NCBI GenBank assembly: GCA_029861595.1
Contig: JAOTYY010000009.1
Coordinates: 1-35,884 of the forward strand
Direction of reading: 5' to 3'
Origin: Gammaproteobacteria bacterium
GTDB taxonomy: Bacteria > Pseudomonadota > Gammaproteobacteria > JAHELT01
Length of the DNA: 35,884 nt
The notes under the pieces are model-generated. The model had not been told where the DNA came from. It ran no database searches and saw only the letters and a list, made by a program, of their open reading frames with translations. Position numbers and translations under genes: made by a program. Of this stretch, positions 7,966-15,785 are shown piece after piece (the first letter of the stretch is position 1; each line of letters starts with the position of its first letter).

Positions 7966-10092
7966 ATGCCTCAGGTAATCAACAGCAACATTATGTCGCT
8001 GAACGCGCAGCGGAATCTGAACAACACTCAGTCGTCACTACAGACGTCGCTGGAACGGTTGTCGTCCGGTCTGCGCATCAACAGTGCGAAAGACGACGCT
8101 GCCGGTCTCGCGATCGCGGAGCGCTTCACTTCGCAGATTCGCGGTCTCAATCAGGCGGTACGCAACGCCAACGACGCGATTTCACTGGCGCAGACCTCGG
8201 AAGGTGCGCTAGCGGAATACAGCAACAACCTGCAGCGGGTACGCGAGCTGGCCATCCAGTCGGCCAACGCCACCAACTCCGCTTCTGACCGGCAGTCGCT
8301 GAACGCGGAAGTCCAGCAGTTGCTCGCAGAGATGCAACGAGTTGCCGTGCAAACCAGTTTCAACGGCCGCAACGTCCTGGACGGCACCTTCAACGGCGCG
8401 CAGTTCCAGATCGGTGCGTTCTCCGGCCAGACCATCAACGTGAACGTCACCAACTCGCAGACCAGCGCGTTGGGTTCATACCAGGTCGGCAACTCGGCGA
8501 CCAACGTCAGCGGTCAAGCGCTGGCCGCAGGCGACCTGACGGTCAACGGTGTGGACGCCGGCATCTCGGTGTCGGGGTCGGCGGAGGATATTTCGGCCGC
8601 GATCAATGCCATCAGCAGCGAGACGGGCGTTACCGCCTCGGCCAGCACGTCGGTCACCAGCGCGAATACGTTGCAGCGCAACCAGGGCCTGTTGTCTGGC
8701 GACATCGTGATCAACGGTGTGAACATCGGTGCGGTCAACGGCTCGAACAATATCTCCACTCAGGGTTCGAACGTCGCTTCGGCGATCAATAACCTGACCA
8801 ACCAGCACGGTGTGATCGCCACTTCCGATCAGGCTACCGGTCAGCTGACGCTCAGCTCTTCGACTGGCGCCAACATTATCATCACCAGCGACAATGGTGA
8901 CGCCGGTTACTCGCGAATCGAAAACGCCGCGGGCATCGAAGTCAGTGCCAGCACCGAGCAGTCACAGGCCACCTACACCATCACCGGCACCGCCGGTCGT
9001 AACGACATTACCTTCGTTAACGACACAGCGGGCGATCAGGACGGCGTGACCTTTACGCTGCAAGGCCGTACGTACGAGCTGGATGTCGGTGGCGGTGGTG
9101 TTGCAGCCGGTAACATCCAGGTCACTTATGCCGCTAATGACACCGGTGCGACTATCGCAGGCGCCGTGCAGGCAGTGCTGGCCGCGGATGTCACCGCTGG
9201 TAACCTGAACAACGTCACCGCGACGGCCGCGGCGGCGGACGTTCAGATTCTGTCTGATGTCGCGACCAGCACCCTCACGCACACCGACATGACCACGGGT
9301 TTGGCCACGAACTACGGCATCGTGTCTGCCGGTGTAGCCAACGGCGACACGCTTACTCTGGGTGGTGTGATCTACGAGTTCCGCTTCGACAACGAAGCTG
9401 CCACAACGGGCAACACCAAAGTGAGCCTCGGCGTCAACGCTGCCGGTACGCAGGACAACCAGGCGACCAACCTGTCGACTGCGATTACCGGTCAGTATAC
9501 GGCGATCAACACCAACATCACCTCCGCAGTGGCCACGAACGTTGTCACCGTGACCTCGGATCTGCTGGGCAGCCCGGGCGATACGACCGTTGACGGAACG
9601 TTCAGCGGCGTTGCAGGTGCTGCTGAAGACTTGAACGGTGGTACCGGTACCGCGCTTGACGGCGCCGGCACGGCACAGAACAACTACGGCATTCTGCAGT
9701 TGAACTCGCCGCAGCAGTTCGTGATCTCCGGTAACAACACTACGAAGGCAGGCTTGCAGTCGGCGACTTCGACCCTGATTGCGATCAACTCGATCGACGT
9801 GAGCACGGTCTCTGGTGCCAACACTGCCATCGACCTGGTCGACGGCGCCTTGTCTCAAGTGGCGAGCATCCGGGCCGACCTCGGTGCGGTGCAGAATCGA
9901 CTGCAGTCGACGATCTCGAATCTGTCGACCGCCTCGGAGAACTTCAGTGCTGCCCGTTCACGCATCCAGGATGCTGACTTCGCCGCGGAAACTGCCGCCC
10001 TGACCCGCGCACAGATTCTGCAGCAGGCCGGCATAGCGATGCTGTCGCAGGCGAATGCACAACCGCAGACGGTATTGGCGCTGCTCCAGTAA
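7966..10092 (+). CDS. fliC: Flagellin, enlarged variable region
   Basis: This is the filament subunit. The N-terminal D0/D1 region (residues 1-170) is standard: [37 protein letters not shown], and [12 protein letters not shown] from residue 89, the region that TLR5 recognises in known flagellins. The C-terminal D1/D0 ends in [20 protein letters not shown]. The centre has two hook-IN-like repeats ([10 protein letters not shown] and [10 protein letters not shown] types, about residues 185-300) and then the module shared with FlgL (337-510). At 708 residues it is longer than the 400-500 usual in Pseudomonas-type flagellins. It has its own sigma-28 promoter and a strong terminator, so it is a single-gene transcript. 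The symbol fliC is by convention (fliC/flaA/flaB). Confidence 0.97.
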   Translation: MPQVINSNIMSLNAQRNLNNTQSSLQTSLERLSSGLRINSAKDDAAGLAIAERFTSQIRGLNQAVRNANDAISLAQTSEGALAEYSNNLQRVRELAIQSANATNSASDRQSLNAEVQQLLAEMQRVAVQTSFNGRNVLDGTFNGAQFQIGAFSGQTINVNVTNSQTSALGSYQVGNSATNVSGQALAAGDLTVNGVDAGISVSGSAEDISAAINAISSETGVTASASTSVTSANTLQRNQGLLSGDIVINGVNIGAVNGSNNISTQGSNVASAINNLTNQHGVIATSDQATGQLTLSSSTGANIIITSDNGDAGYSRIENAAGIEVSASTEQSQATYTITGTAGRNDITFVNDTAGDQDGVTFTLQGRTYELDVGGGGVAAGNIQVTYAANDTGATIAGAVQAVLAADVTAGNLNNVTATAAAADVQILSDVATSTLTHTDMTTGLATNYGIVSAGVANGDTLTLGGVIYEFRFDNEAATTGNTKVSLGVNAAGTQDNQATNLSTAITGQYTAINTNITSAVATNVVTVTSDLLGSPGDTTVDGTFSGVAGAAEDLNGGTGTALDGAGTAQNNYGILQLNSPQQFVISGNNTTKAGLQSATSTLIAINSIDVSTVSGANTAIDLVDGALSQVASIRADLGAVQNRLQSTISNLSTASENFSAARSRIQDADFAAETAALTRAQILQQAGIAMLSQANAQPQTVLALLQ
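8974..9495 (+). repeat. Flagellin copy of the 174-residue module shared with FlgL
   Basis: This stretch encodes flagellin residues 337-510, ungapped against FlgL 225-398 (nt 6618-7139). The copies are in direct orientation, 2356 bp apart. In the flagellin the module sits in the variable, surface-exposed part of the protein, which is inferred from the usual flagellin layout. The internal halves begin near [13 protein letters not shown] and [13 protein letters not shown]. Confidence 0.9.
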
Positions 10093-10110
10093 GCAGTACC
10101 GTGACGACCT

Positions 10111-10146
10111 CCGCTCCCGGTGAGCCTGGCACCGGGAGCGGATTTT
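10111..10146 (+). terminator. Rho-independent terminator after flagellin
   Basis: A perfect 12-bp GC-rich stem (CCGCTCCCGGTG at 10111-10122 with CACCGGGAGCGG at 10130-10141) closes a 7-base loop and is followed by ATTTT. It begins 18 bp after the flagellin stop. It should end the abundant flagellin mRNA and limit read-through into flaG. Confidence 0.9.
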
Positions 10147-10168
10147 AAACGCCCTAGAGGGTTGGGCA

Positions 10169-10555
10169 ATGTATACAGACGCAAACAACTCGTTGCTGAG
10201 CAAAGCGCCGCAAACCGGTCTCACGAGACAGGATGCGGTATCGCAGGCAAACAAAACCCAGCGCGCAGCGGAAGTAGTCGAGCTGCGGCCGGGTACCAAT
10301 GGACAACCGCTCCGCGAACTGCCGCCGGCTGAGATGGCCGAACTAGAGCAGGCTGTTGAAAATCTCAATCAGACACTGCAGGACATCAAGCGCGAACTGC
10401 GGTTCAGTGTGGACGACGACACTGGTCGCACGATCGTGAAAGTCATCAATGCTGATACCGACGAGGTGGTGCGCCAGATCCCCAGCGAACAGCTGTTGAA
10501 CACCGTGCGCCATATGGAGCAGCAAGCCGGTTTACTGCTGGACACTGAGGCCTGA
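10169..10555 (+). CDS. flaG: FlaG family protein
   Basis: FlaG proteins are small and usually lie between flagellin and fliD. Loss of FlaG in other bacteria alters filament length. The 128-residue product has a variable, polar N-terminal half. Its conserved C-terminal half carries LRFSVDDDTGRTIVKVINADTDEVVRQIP, with RQIP followed by an amphipathic helix, which is the family signature. A GAGGG-type ribosome site lies before ATG 10169. The flagellin terminator stands between this gene and fliC. I see no clear separate promoter in the 22 bp after it, so expression may rely on read-through. Confidence 0.92.
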   Translation: MYTDANNSLLSKAPQTGLTRQDAVSQANKTQRAAEVVELRPGTNGQPLRELPPAEMAELEQAVENLNQTLQDIKRELRFSVDDDTGRTIVKVINADTDEVVRQIPSEQLLNTVRHMEQQAGLLLDTEA

Positions 10556-10602
10556 CAGCAGGTGGGTGATCTGCGGCAAGAAACTGCGCGTGGCGCTGGC
10601 GC

Positions 10603-12000
10603 ATGATCACCGCGACGGGAATTGGTTCCGGGCTGGATGTTTCCGGCATCGTCGCGCAACTGGTCGAAGCGGAAAGTGCGCCACAAACGTTTCTGCTGGA
10701 TCAGCGCGAGGCCCGGTTACAGGCGCAGATTTCCGGGTTCGGCACACTTAAATCCGCGCTGCTCGAATTACGCACCTCGCTCGCCGGCATCGAATCCGTC
10801 AGCGACTTCCAGCAACGTGCCGCCACTTCCAGCGACGACGCGCTGTTTACCGCAAGTGCCAGCAGCGATGCAGTCTCCGCGAGTTATCAAATCAAGGTCG
10901 ATGAACTGGCGCAATCGCGCAAGCTTAGCAGCCAGGGATTCGGCAGTTCGGTCGCCACTGTCGGCAGCGGTCAATTGACGTTCAGTTCGGGTGGCGAGTC
11001 GTTCACGGTGGACATCGGCGCTACCGAGGGGTCGGTCGCGGAGATTCGCGATGCGGTCAACGCCGCGACGGGTAACGACATCGTTTCCGCGACCACTGTC
11101 CAGGTGTCTGACGGCAGTGGCGGCAAAGAGACCCGTCTGCTGCTCACGGCGCTGGGTGCCCAGGATCTGACCATCAGCGTCGCTGATATCGACGGTCAGG
11201 ACACCGACGGGACCGGTTTGTCACAGCTGGTTTTCGAAGCAGGTGGCACGGAAAACATGCAGTCGATTCAGGCGCCCAAGCCGGCGCGCGTGTTCATCGA
11301 CGGTCTGCTGGTGGAAGGCGATACCAACACCATAGAGGACGCAATAGAGGGCGTGAAGCTGGAGCTCAAAGCGGCCGATGCGGGGGCCACTAACGTGTTG
11401 ACGATAGCCGATGACAGCTCCGCGGTTAAACAATCGTTGCTGGCGTTTGCCGACGCCTACAACACCTATGTCGAGACGGTGAATGGACTGAGTCGATTCA
11501 ATTCGCCGGAAGACGCCGGAATATTGGTCGGCGACTCGACCCTGCGCAATCTGCAGGCGCAGATCCGCCGGGAATTTTCCCAGCGTTCCGTGCAACCCAA
11601 CCTGCCGAGCAATCTTGCCGAATTCGGTATCACCACTCAGGACGACGGCGCGCTGACCTTCGACGAGGCGATGTTCGAAACGCAGTTGCGTAACAATCCG
11701 CAGGCAATGAGCGATTATTTCGCCGGCGAAAAAGGCTTGGCGAAACGCCTGGGAACACTGCTCGACGGATATCTCGGCAGCAATGGCGCGCTGGATGCGC
11801 GCACCACTCGCCTGGATGGCGATATCGACAGAATCGGTGATGCACGGGAGCGGCTGGATTTTCGCGTGCAAGCCTCGGAGCGCCGATTACTGGCGCAGTT
11901 CTCAGCCATGGACGCTTTGGTCGCACAGCTGAACGTGACCAGCGATTTCCTCGACCAACAGCTTAATGTGCTGTCGAACATTGTTCGAAACGACAGCTAG
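10603..12000 (+). CDS. fliD: Filament cap protein FliD (HAP2)
   Basis: FliD forms the cap at the filament tip and folds arriving flagellin. The 465-residue product starts with ITATGIGSGLDVSGIVAQLV, the hallmark N-terminus. Coiled-coil ends (residues about 30-60 and 400-460) flank beta domains. The C-terminal region has the FliD block YFAGEKGLAKRLGTLLDGYLG. The final helix (MDALVAQLNVTSDFLDQQL) is the expected FliS/FliT and pentamer contact region. The ribosome site is poor. It is followed after 11 bp by fliS, its usual partner. Confidence 0.96.
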   Translation: MITATGIGSGLDVSGIVAQLVEAESAPQTFLLDQREARLQAQISGFGTLKSALLELRTSLAGIESVSDFQQRAATSSDDALFTASASSDAVSASYQIKVDELAQSRKLSSQGFGSSVATVGSGQLTFSSGGESFTVDIGATEGSVAEIRDAVNAATGNDIVSATTVQVSDGSGGKETRLLLTALGAQDLTISVADIDGQDTDGTGLSQLVFEAGGTENMQSIQAPKPARVFIDGLLVEGDTNTIEDAIEGVKLELKAADAGATNVLTIADDSSAVKQSLLAFADAYNTYVETVNGLSRFNSPEDAGILVGDSTLRNLQAQIRREFSQRSVQPNLPSNLAEFGITTQDDGALTFDEAMFETQLRNNPQAMSDYFAGEKGLAKRLGTLLDGYLGSNGALDARTTRLDGDIDRIGDARERLDFRVQASERRLLAQFSAMDALVAQLNVTSDFLDQQLNVLSNIVRNDS

Positions 12001-12011
12001 GAGACACTGAA

Positions 12012-12461
12012 ATGGGCGCATTCAATCAGGCTACACCGCTGTCCGCGTATCAGGAGGTTGGCAAGTCCGATCTCGCCTACGCCGATCCGCATCGGTTGAT
12101 TTCCATGTTGATGGACGGCGCGCTCGATCGCATCGCGCGTGCCAGACACGCCATGCAGGTCGGCCAGGTGGCGAAGAAAGGCGAACTGATCAGCAATGCA
12201 ATAACCATTATCACTGGGCTGAAAGGCTGCCTTAACATGGAAGCAAGCGAGGCGCTGTCCGCGAACCTGGCTGATCTGTACGACTATATGTGCCGGCGCC
12301 TGGTGCAGGCCAACGCCCAGGATGACGACTCGCTGCTGGACGAAGTATCCAGCCTGCTGGGCGAAATCCGCTTCGCCTGGGACGCGATTCCCGAATCCGC
12401 AAAGCGCACCGGCGACGGCAATGCCCCGCAACCGGCGCAAAACGCAAACCCCGTTGACTAG
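12012..12461 (+). CDS. fliS: Flagellin export chaperone FliS
   Basis: FliS binds the C-terminal end of flagellin in the cytoplasm, prevents early polymerisation and hands it to FlhA. The 149-residue product shows the family pattern: a tyrosine start region (SAYQEVGKSDLAYADPHRLI), then MLMDGALDRIARARHAM, and LISNAITIITGLKGCLNME, followed by LYDYMCRRLVQAN. All helices are present, with an acidic and Pro-rich tail. GGAG at 12000-12003 serves as ribosome site. Confidence 0.96.
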   Translation: MGAFNQATPLSAYQEVGKSDLAYADPHRLISMLMDGALDRIARARHAMQVGQVAKKGELISNAITIITGLKGCLNMEASEALSANLADLYDYMCRRLVQANAQDDDSLLDEVSSLLGEIRFAWDAIPESAKRTGDGNAPQPAQNANPVD

Positions 12462-12492
12462 CGGCAAACGCCGAACCCTGCCTGCAGCTGGC

Positions 12493-12810
12493 GTGACCGG
12501 CCGCGTTTCTGAACGGCCGCTGGCCGCCGCAACGCGGCATTGCGAGAACGCCGAACGGGCCGCCGATGACGGTCGTTGGGACTGTGCACATTCGGAGGTC
12601 GGCGCGGTCCACGCGATGTTGCAGGATTTGCTGCAGTCGCGTGCACTCAGCGACCTAGATTCGGGCGAAGCGCAGCTTCTGACGGCGATCGACGGACGCA
12701 TAAAGCGCTTGCGGGCACGCGCCGCGGCATCACTCGAAACAACTGCGCAAACGTTGCGCACGATGCGGAATCGGCGCGACGCCGCGGCTGCCTACAGGCG
12801 GCACGGATAA
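12493..12810 (+). CDS. Probable FliT-like flagellar chaperone
   Basis: A frame open to the stop at 12810 encodes about 105 helical residues directly after fliS, where fliT normally sits. The start is uncertain. GTG 12493 gives a FliT-sized product, TTG 12454 overlaps the fliS stop, and ATG 12322 would overlap fliS by 140 bp. Visible features are a first helix with WDCAHSEVGAVHAMLQDLL, a second with LLTAIDGRIKRLRARA, and a tail NRRDAAAAYRRHG. FliT proteins are small helical bundles that bind FliD and have weak sequence conservation. The assignment rests mainly on size, helix pattern and position. Confidence 0.6.
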   Translation: MTGRVSERPLAAATRHCENAERAADDGRWDCAHSEVGAVHAMLQDLLQSRALSDLDSGEAQLLTAIDGRIKRLRARAAASLETTAQTLRTMRNRRDAAAAYRRHG

Positions 12811-13004
12811 CTGCCCCGCGCCGCCGAACGCGGGAAAACCGCGTCGGCCGGCAGTGCCGAAAACAGCGTCATTTCACCGCGCCAGCAGTTGCACTTGCCC
12901 TCAGCTGGATGCGCAACGGCTTGCCGATTGCCTGATCACGCGGTTTGGCGCGGGTTTTCCGCATGACCGCGAACCTCTCCGAGCACATAACGCGTGAGTT
13001 TCTC

Positions 13005-13032
13005 TTGCAATGCGAGAACGATTGGCTACTAT
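13005..13032 (+). promoter_or_regulatory. Possible sigma-70 promoter for fleQ
   Basis: TTGCAA (13005-13010), 16 bases, then TACTAT (13027-13032), about 40 bp upstream of the fleQ start. FleQ of Pseudomonas is expressed from a sigma-70-type promoter, so this fits. The rest of the 12811-13073 gap holds a GC-rich hairpin (ACGCGG/CCGCGT, 12828-12844) without a T run, and no gene that I can support. Confidence 0.5.
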
Positions 13033-13073
13033 TACACCCCTTTCGCGCCCGGCCCTCCGGATGAGGGCACCAC

Positions 13074-14528
13074 ATGGGTGCGCTTGGCGAGTCAATTCAA
13101 CGACCGAGAATGTCCGACACCTCCAAATCCATTCTAATTGTCGATGAGGATACCCAACGCGCGAACCGCCTGAGCGATGTGTTGCGTTTCATCGAGTACG
13201 AACCGCAGGTCCTGGATTGGGCCGATTTCCTCGCCGACACTACCAACGATGACCATCTGGCCGCATTTGTCGCCGATCGGGCGGGCGTGATGGACGTGCT
13301 GCAGAGCAAAGCCAGCGAAAGCGGTTATTCGGGTTTCGTATTGTTGATGGACGAAGAAGACCTGGCCCACCAGACGACGCCCCTGGAAGATTGTCTGCTG
13401 GCGCGGGTCAAACACTCGATCAAATACGCGGAACTTACCAATCTGATGCACCGCGCGGAAGTGGCGGCGCGCAACCGCGGCCCCGGCGAGGCGCACTCGG
13501 CGCACCTGTTTCGCAGCCTGGTCGGCAACGGCCGCGCAATTCGCCATGTTCGCAAGCTGGTGGAGCAGGTGGCTGCCACCGACGCCACCGTGCTGATTAC
13601 CGGTGAGTCCGGCACCGGCAAGGAAATCGCCGCGCGCAATATTCACTATTATTCGGCGCGCCGCGATCGTCCGTTTGTACCGATCAACTGCGGAGCCATC
13701 CCCGGTGATTTGCTGGAGAGCGAGCTGTTCGGCCATGAGAAAGGCGCCTTCACCGGTGCGATCAGTTCCCGGCAGGGCCGCTTCGAACTGGCCGAAGGCG
13801 GCAGCATTTTTCTCGACGAGATCGGCGATATGCCGCTGCCAATGCAGGTGAAACTGTTGCGGGTCATCCAGGAACGCTGTTTCGAGCGGGTCGGCAGCAA
13901 TCGCAGTATCGGCAGCGACGTGCGCATTATTGCAGCGACGCATCGCGATCTGGAGGAGATCATCGAAAGCGGTAAGTTTCGTGAAGATCTTTACTACCGG
14001 CTGAACGTGTTTCCCATCCATATGCCCACGTTGCGGGACCGGCTGGATGATTTGCATCTACTTATCAACGAGTTGATAACCCGCCTGGAGCACGGCAAGG
14101 TGGGCAGTGTGCGTCTGACGCCGGCCGCGGTGATGGCGCTTTGCCATTATCGCTGGCCGGGCAATGTTCGCGAACTTGCCAATGTGATCGAACGCATGGC
14201 CATCCTGAATCCGTTCGGCGTAGTCGATGTGAAGGATCTGCCGGAAAAACTCATCCCGGAGCACACCGGCGTCAACGCCAGCGAGCCGCAGTTGGGACCG
14301 GCGGCGGCAGTGATGCCGGATCCCGAAGCGTTCAGTGAACCGCGCTTGCCCCGTGAAGGCATAGATCTCAAAGAACACCTGCAGCGAATCGAGGTCACTC
14401 TCATTCAACAGGCACTGGACGAAGCCGACGGCGTGGTCGCGCACGCTGCCAATCGTCTAGGCATGCGCCGTACGACCCTGGTCGAGAAAATGCGTAAGTA
14501 CAATATCCACCGCCAGGATGCGTCGTGA
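13074..14528 (+). CDS. fleQ: FleQ/FlrA-type sigma-54 master regulator of flagella
   Basis: FleQ is the top-level activator of flagellar genes and in Pseudomonas a c-di-GMP sensor. Domains: a degenerate receiver-like N-terminus (about 18-135), AAA+ domain (145-385), and a Fis-type helix-turn-helix at the C-terminus ([20 protein letters not shown]). Walker A GESGTGKE lies at 177-184 and the sigma-54 contact GAFTGA at 224-229. The three c-di-GMP contact motifs known from P. aeruginosa FleQ are present: LFRS (145-148), KEIAARN (183-189) and ELITR (333-337). Start 13074 has a GAGG ribosome site 7 bp upstream. ATG 13110 is an alternative that begins [14 protein letters not shown]. No kinase lies next to it except FleS, which pairs with FleR. 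Confidence 0.95.
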   Translation: MGALGESIQRPRMSDTSKSILIVDEDTQRANRLSDVLRFIEYEPQVLDWADFLADTTNDDHLAAFVADRAGVMDVLQSKASESGYSGFVLLMDEEDLAHQTTPLEDCLLARVKHSIKYAELTNLMHRAEVAARNRGPGEAHSAHLFRSLVGNGRAIRHVRKLVEQVAATDATVLITGESGTGKEIAARNIHYYSARRDRPFVPINCGAIPGDLLESELFGHEKGAFTGAISSRQGRFELAEGGSIFLDEIGDMPLPMQVKLLRVIQERCFERVGSNRSIGSDVRIIAATHRDLEEIIESGKFREDLYYRLNVFPIHMPTLRDRLDDLHLLINELITRLEHGKVGSVRLTPAAVMALCHYRWPGNVRELANVIERMAILNPFGVVDVKDLPEKLIPEHTGVNASEPQLGPAAAVMPDPEAFSEPRLPREGIDLKEHLQRIEVTLIQQALDEADGVVAHAANRLGMRRTTLVEKMRKYNIHRQDAS

Positions 14529-14566
14529 GTTTGACGCAGGATTTGGGCGAACATCATAACTAGCGG

Positions 14567-14580
14567 ATTTATATATAAAT
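14567..14580. repeat. AT-rich 14-bp perfect palindrome upstream of fleS
   Basis: ATTTATATATAAAT is its own reverse complement and stands 7 bp upstream of the sigma-54 element for fleS. In an otherwise GC-rich region it could be a protein-binding or bending site, or simply easily melted DNA. No function can be assigned from sequence. Confidence 0.45.
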
Positions 14581-14587
14581 AATCTCG

Positions 14588-14602
14588 TGGCATAGATTCT
14601 GC
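14588..14602 (+). promoter_or_regulatory. Predicted sigma-54 promoter for fleSR
   Basis: TGGCATAGATTCTGC contains GG and GC separated by exactly 10 bases, the invariant -24/-12 spacing, and it matches TGGCACG-N4-TTGC well. It lies about 40 bp upstream of the fleS ATG in the 114-bp gap after fleQ. FleQ activation of fleSR by sigma-54 is established in Pseudomonas. Confidence 0.8.
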
Positions 14603-14642
14603 TATCCATCGTTTCACCGACGATTGATAACGGATTCCAACG

Positions 14643-15785
14643 ATGTCACAACGCCTTCCCGCCGTCTTCGCAGCCAGCGAGCCGACTCCGCCCCTTCCGC
14701 TTCTGGACCAAACTCTGCAACGTTTGCAGGGCGTGGTGAACCACCTGCATTCGACTTTGGATGAGGCTGCCATGGCTGACTGGCAGACGGTGCCTCTGTC
14801 GGGCAGAGCTGCGACGCTGCTCGATTCCCTGCCGGCCGGCGTTTTGTTGATCGACAGCTCAGGGCACATCGCCGCGTGCAATCGCGAGGCACGTGCGCTA
14901 CTGGGTTCCGCGCTGCTGGGCGAGGCATGGGAGACGATCGTGAAAACCTACCTGGCCGCCAGCGAGGATGCCACCGAGCTGGTGCTGGCGGACGGCCGGC
15001 GGCTCAGCGTGGCAACGCGCCCCATGTCCAGCACTTCGGGACAGGTCGTGATGTTGAGCGACGTGTCGGAAACACGCGCGCTGCAGCACTTGCTCAGCAG
15101 GCGCTCGCGCCTGGCAGAGCTTGGCGAGATGCTGGCACGCCTTGCCCATCAACTTGGCACGCCGCTGGCGACATCGGCCCTTTATGCCCATGAATTGTCC
15201 CGCGCCGGCAACGACCCGCAACGCAGCCGCGAACTGGCGCGCCGGATAGAAAAATCGCTGGCCCGGCTGCGCGCACAGATTCGTGATATGCAAGTGTTCA
15301 CCAGCACTGCCGTGGTGGCTGGAACCGAGACTCGTGTCGGTGATTTGATCGCTGCGTTCCAGGAACTCGTGCGTCCGGCATACGGTGCGGCCGGCGCCCT
15401 GCTGCGGGTTGACTCGCAGGCCGATGAGAATTGTGTGCGGGTTAACGCACACGCGCTCGCCAGTGTTTTCGCCAACCTGGCTGACAATGCGTTGCAGGCC
15501 CGTGCACAGGGGCTGCAACTCGACGTCCGGGTCGAGGCTTGCGACGGCACCGTCATGTTTACGTTCTCGGACAACGGCCCCGGTTTGACGGAACAGATCG
15601 CCGCACAGATGTTCGAAGCGTTTTTCACCACCCGGGAAGAGGGTACGGGCCTGGGACTGGCGGTCGCGAAATCGGTCGTGGAAGCACACGGCGGTAGCAT
15701 CCGCCACGATGCGCAGGCGAGTGGCTGCCGCATCATCGTCGAGTTGCCGCGTCTGGATGACGATGCGCGTGGGAGAAGCCAATGA
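14643..15785 (+). CDS. fleS: FleS/FlrB-type sensor histidine kinase
   Basis: FleS phosphorylates FleR to switch on mid-class flagellar genes. The 380-residue protein has no membrane segment, so it should be cytoplasmic. A PAS-type domain (about 58-140, with LPAGVLLIDSSGHIAACN) precedes the kinase core. The phospho-acceptor is His169 in LARLAHQLGTPLA. The ATPase part has the N box NLADNALQA (from 278), G1 box DNGPGL (310-315) and G2 GTGLGLAVAKS. The H box reads HQLGTPL where HQLRTPL or HEIRTPL is more usual. Its stop overlaps the fleR start (ATGA), so the pair is translationally coupled. Confidence 0.94.
   Translation: MSQRLPAVFAASEPTPPLPLLDQTLQRLQGVVNHLHSTLDEAAMADWQTVPLSGRAATLLDSLPAGVLLIDSSGHIAACNREARALLGSALLGEAWETIVKTYLAASEDATELVLADGRRLSVATRPMSSTSGQVVMLSDVSETRALQHLLSRRSRLAELGEMLARLAHQLGTPLATSALYAHELSRAGNDPQRSRELARRIEKSLARLRAQIRDMQVFTSTAVVAGTETRVGDLIAAFQELVRPAYGAAGALLRVDSQADENCVRVNAHALASVFANLADNALQARAQGLQLDVRVEACDGTVMFTFSDNGPGLTEQIAAQMFEAFFTTREEGTGLGLAVAKSVVEAHGGSIRHDAQASGCRIIVELPRLDDDARGRSQ

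Noticed and set aside
8962-9858. 298-codon antisense open frame within fliC, and similar long antisense frames elsewhere
   Set aside because: Long reverse frames are expected opposite GC-rich codons. Products are Arg/Val/Gly-rich with no domain, and the + strand genes are certain.
10558-10575. Possible sigma-54 site before fliD (GG-N10-GC)
   Set aside because: Only the GG and GC positions match; the -24 box is AGGTGG, not TGGCAC.
12322-12492. ATG 12322 as start of the FliT-like gene
   Set aside because: It would overlap fliS by 140 bp in another frame, and the extra residues (Cys/Trp-rich) look like a shadow of fliS.
12821-12847. GC-rich hairpin after the FliT-like gene as a terminator
   Set aside because: The stem (CCG-A-ACGCGG with CCGCGT-CGG) is good but no T run follows, so intrinsic termination is not supported.
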